NCBI GenBank assembly: GCA_025992705.1 | Contig: DAJPGJ010000001.1 | Location: 1,364,001-1,428,000 of the forward strand | Reading direction: 5' to 3' | DNA length: 64,000 nt | Origin: Coriobacteriaceae bacterium | GTDB taxonomy: Bacteria > Actinomycetota > Coriobacteriia > Coriobacteriales > QAMH01 | Shown: positions 27,129 to 36,243 of the stretch, piece after piece | How positions within the stretch are numbered: position 1 is the stretch's first letter | Layout: every line of letters starts with the position of its first letter | Program-made: the position numbers and the translations under genes | The notes under the pieces: model-generated | The model's database searches: none | Seen by the model: the letters and a program-made list of their open reading frames with translations, nothing else | What the model was told of the DNA's origin: nothing

Positions 27129-28391
27129 TCATGCGGCGGCGGACTCGACCCTGATGCCCGGTGCCCCGAGCTTCACGAGCATGCAGGCCCCGGTGCCAAG
27201 CAGGCTCTCGATGCGCTCCACGAAGGGCTCGACCTTGTCATTGGGCACGACCACCTGGATGGTGCCGCCAAAGCCACCACCATGAATGCGTGCCGATCCA
27301 CACAGCGTGCCATCGACGGGGACGGTGAGCTCCGCGAGCACGCGTTGACACAGGGCAAGCGTGACCATGGCGTCCTCGTGATCTCCGGGGAAACCAACGT
27401 TTTGCAGGTGTTCTGCCGACACGATGCTCGAGCGATTGGTCAGGTATACGAAACTTTGGGCATCATCGCGACGCAAGGCCTCGACGCGCCGCTGCACGAG
27501 ACGAAACTCCTCGAAGAAAGCCAGGCCGCGCAAGGCAACGAGATCGCCGTACTCCGCACGAACGCGGCCGATGTCGTTGACATATTGGTCCATGGAGATG
27601 TCACGAAGCTGTGCGACGTCGAAGGCGTCAGCCGCATCCTGCATGTCCTGTGCGACGCTCGCGAAGGAGCTCGTCGCGTCCTCGTGCCCACTTCCGCAAC
27701 TTACGAGAAGATAGGTATAGCCATCGCAGGAAGGCGGCAAGATGACTTTGCTTATCGCAGGATTCACGCGATTGGCGAAATCCATGAGAATGACGCCGCC
27801 AAACGCGCAGGCGATTTGGTCCATGATGCCACAGGGCTTGCCAAAGAAAGCCCGCTCGGCATGCAGGGCCATCTGAGATAGATGCAAGGGCGTAAGGCGC
27901 TTCTCGCGAATGTCGTCCTCGAGTGAGACGCCATCCCTGTGCGCGATGATGCGCCAGCCACCGATAACGGCAAGTGCGGCACCCACGCAAAGCTCGAAGG
28001 CAGCCGAACTGGAAAGCCCTGCCCCAGAAGGGATATCCGAATGGATATCGAGCGTACAACCTTGCAACTCGACGCCCTGCTGCATGAGCTGGGCAGCCAT
28101 TCCGCGCACGAGCGAGACGGTCGTGTTGCGCTCACTTGCCCGCGAGGTCCAGCAATTGGGATCGGCAAGGTTGATGGAGCATTCTCCATGTCCGTAGGAA
28201 CGCACGCGAATGCGGCTACCGGCATCCACATACGCATCGCAGACGATACGCCTGTCGACGGCCGAGGCAATGACACAGCCACCTTGATGATCTTGGTGGT
28301 TTCCTGCAACTTCGGTTCTGCCGGGAACGCTTACGCGACAGTGGTCGGTGAATCCAGACGCCTGATGGTGCTCGGGTGACACAATATCCAT
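27129..28391 (-). CDS. galK: Galactokinase
   Basis: GHMP kinase that phosphorylates galactose at C1 in the Leloir pathway. The signature PGRTEVAGNHQDHQGG (23-38) is a variant of PGRVNLIGEHTDYNGG found in anaerobic actinobacteria; the ATP-binding SDIPSGAGLSSSAA and the C-terminal GGGFGG loops are intact. The ATG at 28391 is used because GGAAGGG precedes it; a GTG 15 bp upstream is less likely. It is divergent from a GH2 gene, which fits galactoside use. Confidence 0.93.
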   Translation of the reverse strand: MDIVSPEHHQASGFTDHCRVSVPGRTEVAGNHQDHQGGCVIASAVDRRIVCDAYVDAGSRIRVRSYGHGECSINLADPNCWTSRASERNTTVSLVRGMAAQLMQQGVELQGCTLDIHSDIPSGAGLSSSAAFELCVGAALAVIGGWRIIAHRDGVSLEDDIREKRLTPLHLSQMALHAERAFFGKPCGIMDQIACAFGGVILMDFANRVNPAISKVILPPSCDGYTYLLVSCGSGHEDATSSFASVAQDMQDAADAFDVAQLRDISMDQYVNDIGRVRAEYGDLVALRGLAFFEEFRLVQRRVEALRRDDAQSFVYLTNRSSIVSAEHLQNVGFPGDHEDAMVTLALCQRVLAELTVPVDGTLCGSARIHGGGFGGTIQVVVPNDKVEPFVERIESLLGTGACMLVKLGAPGIRVESAAA

Positions 28392-28430
28392 GGCCGGCCC
28401 TTCCACACGTATTTTGATTTTTGAATTGTT

Positions 28431-28475
28431 CGTCTGGCAAATAATCTATATCGCGTATGATTGTACCACCAGACG
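28431..28475. promoter_or_regulatory. Shared galK/GH2 control region with inverted repeat
   Basis: The 129-bp gap between the divergent galK and GH2 genes is AT-rich. cgtctgg (28431-28437) and ccagacg (28469-28475) form an inverted repeat 31 bp apart, each flanked on the outside by a gaatt. A looped or paired operator is plausible; no regulator gene is adjacent. Confidence 0.4.
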
Positions 28476-28520
28476 TTCCGAATTGCCTGCAGGCGAGATA
28501 AAAAGGATGGGGCACCAAAG

Positions 28521-30365
28521 ATGTTCGATTTCAGACGCGCGCTCAAGAGCGCCCTGCAGACCCATCCCGATGACGAGCTCGTGCAGCTTCTCACGCCTTG
28601 GGGCGAGACACTTGACCCCCATGACCTGCTCCAGGAATATCCGCGTCCCCAGATGCGCCGCGAATCATACGCGAACCTCAATGGCTGGTGGGAATGCACG
28701 ATACGCACGGACCAGCAAGAGGGAAACGAAGCCGACTCCGTCTATAGCGGGCAAATACTCGTTCCCTTCTCCCCCGAATCAGCGCTCTCGGGAGTGGGCC
28801 ACCAGCTGCTTCCCCACGAGACCATCTGGTATCGCCGTAGCGTATCGATGCTCAAGCGCCCGGGCAAACGCTATCTCCTGCACTTCGGAGCAGTCGACTT
28901 CGCGTGCGAGTGCATCGTCAACGGACATCCTGTCGGAAGCCATCGCGGTGGCTACACGCCCTTCAGCTTCGATATCACGGACGCCCTGCAGGCCTTCGGC
29001 GACGCAGAGTCGGTCGCCACGATCGACCTTGCCGTACGCGACCCGAGCGAGACAGGCACGCAACCACGCGGCAAGCAGCGCCTCGACCGTGGCAGCATCT
29101 GGTACACCGCACAAAGCGGCATCTGGCAGACCGTCTGGATGGAAGAGGTCAGCGACCCGTATATCGAGAAGCTCGACATACGCACCAGCGAGGACATGCT
29201 GCAGCTGCGCGTGCACGTGGCGGGCAGCATCGACGATGCCGAGCGTGCGCTCTCGGTCGACGTCTTCGACGAAGGTGAGCTCGTCGCCTCTGCAAGCACA
29301 CCCGTGCAAGGCATTGGCCCCCATGATATCGAGCTTGCGCTCGAGGACCCCCATCTCTGGAGCCCCGCTGATCCGCACCTCTACGACCTTGGCATCTCCT
29401 ATGGCGAGGATGCCGTAGGCAGCTATTGCGCATTTCGCAGTTTCACCATCGAGCACGTCGAAGGCAAGAGCATGCCGGTCTTCTGCTGCAATCACGAGCC
29501 ACTCTTCCTCAAGGGCGTGCTTGACCAGGGGTACTGGTCCGATGGCTTGCTCACCGCGCCAAGCGACGAGGCTCTGCGCTACGACATCGAAGTGGCTCGC
29601 AGCCTCGGCTTCAACATGCTGCGCAAGCACCTCAAGGTTGAGCCGGCACGCTGGTACTACCATTGCGACTGCCTCGGCATGATCGTATGGCAGGATATGG
29701 TCAACGGAGGCGCCCAGAGCTATCCCGCATTTTGGACCAGCCAGCTACCCACGGTCTTTCCCGGCATCGCACGTCATGTCGATGACACGAAGAAGCTCGC
29801 TCGCTTCGGTGCCGAAGACGCATCTGCGCGCGAACTCTGGCTTGAGCAGGCGCACGCCACCATCGAGAACCTGCGCAACTTTGCCTGCATCGCGAACTGG
29901 ACCGTCTTCAACGAAGCCTGGGGACAGTTCGAAGCGAACAAGATGACGGACGCATTGGCACAGCTTGACGACACGCGCCCCTTTGACCAGGCAAGCGGTT
30001 GGTACGACCAAGGCGGCGGAGATTACGTCAGCGAGCACAACTACTTCCGTGATCTGCACCTGCCCAAGGGCCATGGATGCGATGACGAGCGTGCACGCGT
30101 CATATCGGAGTTCGGCGGCAGTGCGTTTCGCGTCGAAGGACATAGCGCGATCGAGCGATCCTACGGCTACGATACCCACGAAGACGCGGAAGAATTCGCC
30201 GCGGCCGTCAGACATGAGCTCGAAAAGGCCAATGCGCTTGAAGCCGAGGGGCTTTCCGGTTACGTCTACACGCAGCTCACGGATGTCGAGGAAGAGGTCA
30301 ATGGGCTCATCACCTATGACCGGCGTGTCGTGAAGGCACGGCCCACATCCGTTGACGAGGCGTAA
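28521..30365 (+). CDS. Glycoside hydrolase family 2 protein (beta-galactosidase/glucuronidase type)
   Basis: 614 residues: sugar-binding domain (about 40-215), Ig-like domain (about 220-310) and TIM barrel (about 315-610). The acid/base Glu465 is in WTVFNEAWG and the nucleophile Glu530 in RVISEFGGS, as in GH2 retaining enzymes. There is no signal peptide, so it acts in the cytosol. The ribosome site is weak (aagga 14 bp upstream). Divergent galK suggests galactosides, but GH2 substrate cannot be read from sequence. An IS is inserted 21 bp after its stop. Confidence 0.88.
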   Translation: MFDFRRALKSALQTHPDDELVQLLTPWGETLDPHDLLQEYPRPQMRRESYANLNGWWECTIRTDQQEGNEADSVYSGQILVPFSPESALSGVGHQLLPHETIWYRRSVSMLKRPGKRYLLHFGAVDFACECIVNGHPVGSHRGGYTPFSFDITDALQAFGDAESVATIDLAVRDPSETGTQPRGKQRLDRGSIWYTAQSGIWQTVWMEEVSDPYIEKLDIRTSEDMLQLRVHVAGSIDDAERALSVDVFDEGELVASASTPVQGIGPHDIELALEDPHLWSPADPHLYDLGISYGEDAVGSYCAFRSFTIEHVEGKSMPVFCCNHEPLFLKGVLDQGYWSDGLLTAPSDEALRYDIEVARSLGFNMLRKHLKVEPARWYYHCDCLGMIVWQDMVNGGAQSYPAFWTSQLPTVFPGIARHVDDTKKLARFGAEDASARELWLEQAHATIENLRNFACIANWTVFNEAWGQFEANKMTDALAQLDDTRPFDQASGWYDQGGGDYVSEHNYFRDLHLPKGHGCDDERARVISEFGGSAFRVEGHSAIERSYGYDTHEDAEEFAAAVRHELEKANALEAEGLSGYVYTQLTDVEEEVNGLITYDRRVVKARPTSVDEA

Positions 30366-30419
30366 CGTTTCGGGCCCGAATCTTGGGGCTATGTTTCAAA
30401 AAGTGTGTCCGGCGGGACA

Positions 30420-31607
30420 TCACTGACGGTACCTCGTCGGCATGTGAAACTCGTTCCAGTCGATGGCCTTCCCATACCTCTCCGGGCTTCCATCCGAATG
30501 CCGGCCCTCGCCCGAGACGGTTGCGAAAAGCCCGTCGACGTCTTCGTCCCTCGGCATGCGGCGCAGGATCTCCGCCGGGCTCTCGGGCTCTTCGGTGTGC
30601 ATGTAGCACCACCACATGACGGCCTTCACGCGGTGCAGCAGCGGCAATCCCCGATGCAGCCTGAGCATCTCCCTCAGTTGCGCGTTCAGGCTCTCGATCG
30701 GGTTGTTGGTGGAATCCCAGCGCCCGCCGCGCTCCCTTTGCATCTCGATGAATGTGAAAAGCGTCCCTTCCTTCACCAGGCGGTTGAGGCTTCCCCTGGC
30801 CCGCCGCAGCCTCTCGTGCGTGTAGACCCTCCTGCCGTCTTTCACCGTGAACTCCTTCAGGAACTCGCTCCAATCGGAGCACCACTGCGCGTAGTCGACG
30901 AGCCACTCCCTCATCGCGTCCTCGTCTTTGGCCCTCGTCAGGCGGTTCGCGATGCCCAGGAGCTCGCGGCCGCACTCGAGCTTGGGACTCTTGGTCGTGT
31001 AGCGCTTGACCTGGCGCGCGGCATGCACGACGCAGCGCTGTATCCTGGTGCCGGGCCATACGGTGCGCGCCGCCTTCGCGAGCCCGGTGGATCCGTCCGA
31101 CACCACCAGCATCGGAGCGGGTATCCTCATCATCAGCGCCGCCCAGGAGCTCGAGCACTCCCTTTGCGCCAGGTGCCATGCGATCACGTGCTCCTTGGAG
31201 CGCGCGACGAGCACGACGGCGTCGTGGGAAAACCAGATGCCGTCGAGAAAGACCGTGTCGAAGACCTCGCCGGTGAAAGGGGCGATGGGCCAAAGCTCCC
31301 AGAACCCGGCGCACTTTCGCCAGAAGGTCGACCTGCTGTATCCGAGATCGGCGATCGACCTCTTGGAGAGGATCCAGGCAAGGAAGGCCCGGAGCAGCTT
31401 GGCGGCGTTGTCAATCCTTCTCGTCTTGGAGGCACCGCACGACTTGCACCGCCAGCGCTTGGTCCCTGCCTTCGTGTATCCGTTCCCCTTCATCTCGCTT
31501 CCGCAAACGTCGCATCTCGGGCTACTCAAGGCGTCATCCTGTCCACTAGGCAACTTTTCCCTTCGGAAAGCTTGCCTGAACAGGCACGTCAAGAGGAAAG
31601 CGGACAC
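30420..31607 (-). CDS. IS1249/IS256-like transposase
   Basis: 395 residues as drawn: N-terminal zinc ribbon (CDVCGSEMKGNGY...WRCKSCGAS), HTH-like segment (RSIADLGYSRSTFWRKC), then an MULE/IS256-type DDE domain with Asp in FLDGIWF, Asp in VVSDGSTGL and Glu in NNPIESLNAQLRE. The GTG at 31607 lies inside the internal inverted-repeat copy; a TTG at 31553, preceded by gaaggg, would start just before the zinc ribbon and may be the real start. The ORF is intact. Confidence 0.9.
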   Translation of the reverse strand: MSAFLLTCLFRQAFRREKLPSGQDDALSSPRCDVCGSEMKGNGYTKAGTKRWRCKSCGASKTRRIDNAAKLLRAFLAWILSKRSIADLGYSRSTFWRKCAGFWELWPIAPFTGEVFDTVFLDGIWFSHDAVVLVARSKEHVIAWHLAQRECSSSWAALMMRIPAPMLVVSDGSTGLAKAARTVWPGTRIQRCVVHAARQVKRYTTKSPKLECGRELLGIANRLTRAKDEDAMREWLVDYAQWCSDWSEFLKEFTVKDGRRVYTHERLRRARGSLNRLVKEGTLFTFIEMQRERGGRWDSTNNPIESLNAQLREMLRLHRGLPLLHRVKAVMWWCYMHTEEPESPAEILRRMPRDEDVDGLFATVSGEGRHSDGSPERYGKAIDWNEFHMPTRYRQ

Positions 31608-31620
31608 ACTTTTTGAAACA
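31601..31620. repeat. Internal copy of the IS inverted repeat
   Basis: cggacacactttttgaaaca repeats the inner 20 bp of the right terminal repeat (31691-31710), 90 bp away. The region between holds no gene. The duplicate could serve as an alternative end or a transposase-binding enhancer. Confidence 0.8.
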
Positions 31621-31782
31621 CCTTCGAGTTGGGCGATTCCAACTCAAGGACCTGATTTGCTTGTGTTCAACTGGGGTAACGGGTCTTATTCGGACACACT
31701 TTTTGAAACATAGCCCGAATCTTGGCTATCATAGGTAGTCACAATCCAATTTAGACGAATAGCAACGAAGGGCTGATGAAGC

Positions 31783-33783
31783 ATGGCACTGGATGTGAGC
31801 AGAAGAGACATGGTAATGATCGGCGTGCTGCTGGCGGGCACGCTACTGGCGGTGCTTAACCAGACGCTGCTCTCCCCCGCGCTTCCCGCCATCATGGCAA
31901 GCCTCTCGGTCGATGCGACCACCGTGCAGTGGCTCACGAGCGGCTACTCCCTCGTCGCGGCCGTCATCATCCCGCTTTCGGCTTTCCTCATCGGACGCTT
32001 CACGACGCGCCAGCTCTTCAACACGGGCTTCGTCATCTTCGCCGTTGGTAGCCTCGCTGCCGCGCTCGCGCCCAACTTCTGGGTGCTGCTGCTTGGCCGC
32101 GTGCTGCAGGCCACGTGCACGGGCATGGTCATGCCCATGGTGTTCACGGTGATCCTGCTCGTCTTCCCTCGCGAGAAGCGTGGCACCGCCATGGGCGCCA
32201 TCGGATTGATCATCGGCTTTGCCCCGGCCATCGGCCCCTCGGTTGCGGGCTTGCTCGTCGACTCGGTTGGTTGGCGCTGGCTGTTCGGCATCGTCACGAT
32301 CCTGACCGTCGTCGTCCTCGTGCTCTCGCTCGTGTTGCTGCGTAACTACGGCGACTTCAAGCGCACGAGCTTCGACCCTCTCTCCGTCCTGCTCTCCTCC
32401 GCGGGTCTCATCTGCCTGCTCTATGGCCTCTCGACCTTCTCCTCGAGCGATAACCTCCTCGTGACGGGCGCGCTCATCATCGTCGGCCTTGTGCTCGTGG
32501 GCCTCTTCGTGCGCCGCCAGCTCAAGCTGCCCGTCCCGATGCTCAAGGTCGACATCCTCAAGACGCGCAAGTACGCGACGACCGTCATCATCATCGTCAT
32601 CGTGCAGGCCGCCCTCATGGGCACGGGCGTCATCACGCCGCTGTATATCCAGGGTGTCTGCGGCTACTCGGCCACGATGTCGGGTGTCGCCATGCTACCC
32701 GGTGCGGTCATCGGTGCCTTCATGGGTCTCGTGAGTGGCCGCCTCTTCGATCGTTTCGGCGTGCGCAAGGTCGTCGTGCCCGGCTCCATCGTCGCGCTCT
32801 TCGGCGCTTTCTGCCTCACGCTTCTGGGTATGGATACCGACTTCATCTTCATCATGCTCGCCTACACGATTCTCACCATCGGCCTGCAGTTCACGATGAC
32901 CCCGCTCAACACCTGGGGCGTCAACTCGCTGCCCAACGACGTCATCCAGCACGCGCAGGGCCTGTCCAACACGCTCAACCAGGTTGCCGCCTCGCTCGGC
33001 ACGGCCGTTCTCGTGTCCATCTCGGCGCTCGCGCCCGTCTTCGCGCCTGATGCCGTGGGCATCGAGCAGATGTTCATCGGCGACCACATGGCGTTTACCA
33101 CTACGGCGGCGATCATGGTCATCGCCGTACTCGTCATCCTCTTCTTCGTGCGTGACAAGGCGAGGGAGAAGGGCGCCGTGGAAGTCGAGGCACAGGCAGC
33201 CGGCGAGGAGACCGTCGATTATGCGGCCGGCTTTGACGGCGTGACGGTGGATGCCACGGCAAACGAGAACATCGCGGCCGAGGTTGGCAGTGACGCCTCC
33301 GGAGAGATGCAATATCACGTCTCGGACGCCATGAACCGCAATCCCCTTGCCGTCCTCGCCGGTACGACCATGGACGATGTCATCGAGTTCATGGCGGCAC
33401 ATGACGCGAGCGGCTTGCCCGTCATCGACGAAAACGGCAAGCTCGTCGGCTTCATTTCCGATGGCGATGTGGCCTCCTACCTTGGCAGCAACGACATCTC
33501 GTTGCTCGATTCGACGCTCAACATCTACCGTTTCGAGGATGACACCGCGCTCACCTCGCGCTTGGTCGACCTGCTCAACCTCGACGTCATGGACATCGCG
33601 ACAAAACGCGTCATCTCCGTGCACGAGGACACGCCGCTCGACAAGGCAGTCCACACGCTCTCTGAAAAGCGCATCAAGAAGATGCCCGTCATAGACGGGG
33701 AAGGTAGGCTCGTGGGGGCCCTGAGCCGCCGCAACGTCATGCACGCCATCGCCGGCGCAATCAGCGAGCTCAAGAGCAAGTAA
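31783..33783 (+). CDS. MFS drug-efflux-type transporter fused to a CBS-domain pair
   Basis: 666 residues. Residues about 1-465 form a 14-helix DHA2/EmrB-QacA-type transporter (LNQTLLSPALPAIMASL, the motif-A-like GRFTTRQLFN, GRVLQATCTG, motif C GFAPAIGPSVAG). After an acidic linker (about 470-505) come two CBS domains (about 515-660; VSDAMNRNPLAVL...GKLVGFISDGDVASYL, VMDIATKRVISV...GRLVGALSRRNVMHAI). CBS pairs bind adenine nucleotides, so transport may be gated by energy status. This fusion is uncommon for MFS. Substrate unknown. Confidence 0.9.
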   Translation: MALDVSRRDMVMIGVLLAGTLLAVLNQTLLSPALPAIMASLSVDATTVQWLTSGYSLVAAVIIPLSAFLIGRFTTRQLFNTGFVIFAVGSLAAALAPNFWVLLLGRVLQATCTGMVMPMVFTVILLVFPREKRGTAMGAIGLIIGFAPAIGPSVAGLLVDSVGWRWLFGIVTILTVVVLVLSLVLLRNYGDFKRTSFDPLSVLLSSAGLICLLYGLSTFSSSDNLLVTGALIIVGLVLVGLFVRRQLKLPVPMLKVDILKTRKYATTVIIIVIVQAALMGTGVITPLYIQGVCGYSATMSGVAMLPGAVIGAFMGLVSGRLFDRFGVRKVVVPGSIVALFGAFCLTLLGMDTDFIFIMLAYTILTIGLQFTMTPLNTWGVNSLPNDVIQHAQGLSNTLNQVAASLGTAVLVSISALAPVFAPDAVGIEQMFIGDHMAFTTTAAIMVIAVLVILFFVRDKAREKGAVEVEAQAAGEETVDYAAGFDGVTVDATANENIAAEVGSDASGEMQYHVSDAMNRNPLAVLAGTTMDDVIEFMAAHDASGLPVIDENGKLVGFISDGDVASYLGSNDISLLDSTLNIYRFEDDTALTSRLVDLLNLDVMDIATKRVISVHEDTPLDKAVHTLSEKRIKKMPVIDGEGRLVGALSRRNVMHAIAGAISELKSK

Positions 33784-33798
33784 GGAATGACAAAGGGG

Positions 33799-33829
33799 GC
33801 GGCCTTGCGGCCGCTCCGGTCGAGATGAC
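33799..33829. repeat. REP-like element, copy 1
   Basis: A 31-bp sequence, gcggccttgcggccgctcc then ggtcgagatgac, whose first half folds as gcggcc-ttgc-ggccgc. It lies between convergent MFS-CBS and copA genes and probably also terminates them. A copy with two differences is at 59798-59828. Confidence 0.75.
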
Positions 33830-33831
33830 GC

Positions 33832-36120
33832 CTACCGGAAGCGCTTGAGCAGCAACGAGTTGCAGACGACGCTCACGCTCGACAGCGCCATGGCCGCACC
33901 CGCCAACGCCGGTGCCAAGATGCCCACGGCGGCCAGCGGAATCATGATGCAGTTGTAGATGAGGGCCCAGAAGAGGTTCTGGCGAATCTTGCGCATCGTC
34001 GCCTTGGAGAGACGCAACGCAACCACCAAATCACTCAGGTGATTGCGCATGAGCACGACACTGCCGGCATCCAAGGCCACGTCCGTGCCTGATGCCATGG
34101 CGATGCCCACGTCTGCCGCGGCAAGCGCAGGTGCGTCGTTGATGCCGTCGCCGACGAATGCGACGATGTTCTTTGCCTCGGCGTCTTGCACTCTCTTCGA
34201 AGCTGATTCGAGCATGCGCACGTCTTCGGCAGATTTCACTTCGAGTACGCGACTGGCCTTTTCAAGCGGTTTGACCCCCGCAAAGACATGGGCATCCGCG
34301 ATGCCGACTTCGGAGGCGACAAGCCTCGCGGTCTTCTCGTTGTCACCCGTCACCATATACGAAGCGATGTCGAAGTCCTTCATGAGGGCATGCACCGTGG
34401 AAGCCGCATCCGATTTCGGCTCATCTTTGAATTGAATGTATCCCATAGGCTCGTCATCGATGCTGACGAGAACGCCCGACCCAGCACCACCTGGCGCAAC
34501 GCTCGTGCCGACAAAGACGTCATGCCCGTCGACCTTGCCCCTCACGCCCTCACCGACGACAGCCTTGAAGTCGGTGACCTCGGGAAGGTCGCCAATACCT
34601 CGCATGGCGGCATAGGAGACAATGGCGTGGGCAAGCGGATGCTCGCTTTTCGATTCAACTGCAGCCGCCATGGCCAGCGCCTCGTCTGCGACATCGCATG
34701 TGACGACAGTGGGCTCACCCCTGGTAATGGTGCCGGTCTTGTCGAAGACCATGGCCGAGAGCTTCACGAGCATCTCGAGCACGGAGCCGTCCTTGATCAG
34801 AATGCCAAGCTGGGCGCCCTTTCCCATACCCACCATGAGGGCAGTCGGCGTAGCAAGGCCCAGCGCACAGGGACACGCCACGCAGATGACCGCGATGGCC
34901 GGCATCAACGCCTGCTGCAGGCGATGGGATGCCACGTCCGGTTCCACGAAGAAGAACCAGACGCAGAAGACGCAAAGCGCGATGATCAAGATGGCCGGCA
35001 CGAAGATCGAGGCGATCTTGTCTGCGATGCGCTGAATGGGGGCTTTCGAGCCCTGGGCATCCTCGACCGCACGCACGATGCGCGCCAACGTGGAATCCGC
35101 ACCCACGCGAAGAGCATGCACGGTGACAGATCCCGTGGTGTTCTGCGAACCTCCCGTCACCGCGTCTCCCTCGCTCTTGACGACGGGAAGGGCCTCTCCC
35201 GTGAGCATGGATTCGTCGACTTCGGTCGATCCTTCGATCACGACGCCATCGACCGGCATCTTCTCACCGGGAAAGACGACGACGGTATCACCTGCGGCAA
35301 CCTGTGCCAGGGGGATCTCCTGCTCTTTGCCGCCGCGGATGACGCGGGCGGTGGGTGGGGTGAGGTTCATGAGGGCCTCGATCGCCTGGTTGGTGGCTCC
35401 CTTCGCCCTTCCCTCGAGAATCTTTCCCAGCAAGACGAACGTGATGAGCATGGCGCAGGTCTCGAAGTACGGCATGCCGTCGTTTATCTCCATGGCAGCA
35501 CTATCAGGACCCCAGTCGTTGGTGATGACCGGCAGAAACGTGATGTAAATGGAGAATGCGAACGCAATGGTGGTACCCAGGGCGACCAACACGTCCATAT
35601 TGGCGGAGCCGCCCCTGAGCGACCCCCATGCGCCTTTGTAGAACCGTGCGCCACAGCAGAACTGCACGGGAATCGTGAGCGCCATGAGCAAGAGATTGCA
35701 GGCAAACATCGACTGGGCATGCGTAGGATCTGCAACGAAGATTCCCGCAAGTGCGTCTCCCACGCCCATGTGCCACCCGGGAAGCATTCCGATGCAAAAG
35801 ACGACGACGGTAAAGACACACGCCGTCACGAAGACCTTCGTGTCCCGTTTCGCACGCGCCATTTCTCTCGCACGGCGCTTCTCGTCCACGAGAGGGGCAT
35901 CTTCGGGGATGATCTCGGCAGTGAACGAGAGGTTGTCGAACACGGCGAGCATGTCATCTACGCTTGCTTGCGAGGGATCGAACGTGACCTTGCCCGTGTT
36001 GTTTGCCAAATTGACCGCGACATCGACCACCCCGGGAGTCGCACGATAATGTTTTTCGATGTTGGCCGCGCAGTTCGCGCAATGCATGCCATCGATGGCC
36101 AGGCGTACGGTGCTTTGCAT
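33832..36120 (-). CDS. copA: Copper-exporting P1B-type ATPase
   Basis: 762 residues: one N-terminal HMA domain with GMHCANC (Cys14, Cys17), eight membrane helices, the ion-site Cys416-Pro-Cys418, actuator loop TGEALP, phosphorylated Asp460 (DKTGTITRG), SEHPLAHAI, GDNEKTA and GDGINDAP. YN and MSSVS-type residues in the last two helices (YNCIMIPLAAVG, MALSSVSVVCNS) match the Cu(I) subgroup. It exports cuprous ion from the cytosol. No CueR- or CsoR-like regulator is adjacent. Confidence 0.95.
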   Translation of the reverse strand: MQSTVRLAIDGMHCANCAANIEKHYRATPGVVDVAVNLANNTGKVTFDPSQASVDDMLAVFDNLSFTAEIIPEDAPLVDEKRRAREMARAKRDTKVFVTACVFTVVVFCIGMLPGWHMGVGDALAGIFVADPTHAQSMFACNLLLMALTIPVQFCCGARFYKGAWGSLRGGSANMDVLVALGTTIAFAFSIYITFLPVITNDWGPDSAAMEINDGMPYFETCAMLITFVLLGKILEGRAKGATNQAIEALMNLTPPTARVIRGGKEQEIPLAQVAAGDTVVVFPGEKMPVDGVVIEGSTEVDESMLTGEALPVVKSEGDAVTGGSQNTTGSVTVHALRVGADSTLARIVRAVEDAQGSKAPIQRIADKIASIFVPAILIIALCVFCVWFFFVEPDVASHRLQQALMPAIAVICVACPCALGLATPTALMVGMGKGAQLGILIKDGSVLEMLVKLSAMVFDKTGTITRGEPTVVTCDVADEALAMAAAVESKSEHPLAHAIVSYAAMRGIGDLPEVTDFKAVVGEGVRGKVDGHDVFVGTSVAPGGAGSGVLVSIDDEPMGYIQFKDEPKSDAASTVHALMKDFDIASYMVTGDNEKTARLVASEVGIADAHVFAGVKPLEKASRVLEVKSAEDVRMLESASKRVQDAEAKNIVAFVGDGINDAPALAAADVGIAMASGTDVALDAGSVVLMRNHLSDLVVALRLSKATMRKIRQNLFWALIYNCIMIPLAAVGILAPALAGAAMALSSVSVVCNSLLLKRFR

Positions 36121-36183
36121 GAACGCCCCCTTTCGCGTCTTTTCTCTATAATCCTGAGCTTAGCATAAAGAATTCGACACATG

Positions 36184-36222
36184 AAAGAAAACAGGGTGGC
36201 TCCCCCATGGGGAACCACCCTG
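36184..36222 (-). terminator. Rho-independent terminator
   Basis: A 14-bp stem (cagggtggctcccc / ggggaaccaccctg, one G-U) followed on the minus strand by ttttctttc; it ends the DUF1269-like gene. Confidence 0.85.
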
Positions 36223-36243
36223 GAATTGTCGCAGATGCCTGCC

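Larger units (their letters stand above)
30387..31715 (-). mobile_element. IS1249-type insertion sequence (IS256-related)
   Basis: 1329-bp element with one transposase ORF. Terminal inverted repeats of about 25 bp are perfect: ggctatgtttcaaaaagtg... at the left end and its complement ending 31715. A 10-bp direct repeat, cgaatcttgg, flanks it (30377-30386 and 31716-31725), showing transposition as a unit; IS256-like elements usually give 8-9 bp. An extra copy of the inner 20 bp of the right repeat lies inside the element at 31601-31620. Intact termini and ORF suggest a recent, possibly active insertion between a GH2 and an MFS gene. Confidence 0.92.

Noticed and set aside
30405..31616. 403-residue plus-strand ORF across the IS
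   Set aside because: Shadow of the transposase; no family resemblance, while the minus-strand frame has a zinc ribbon and DDE motifs.
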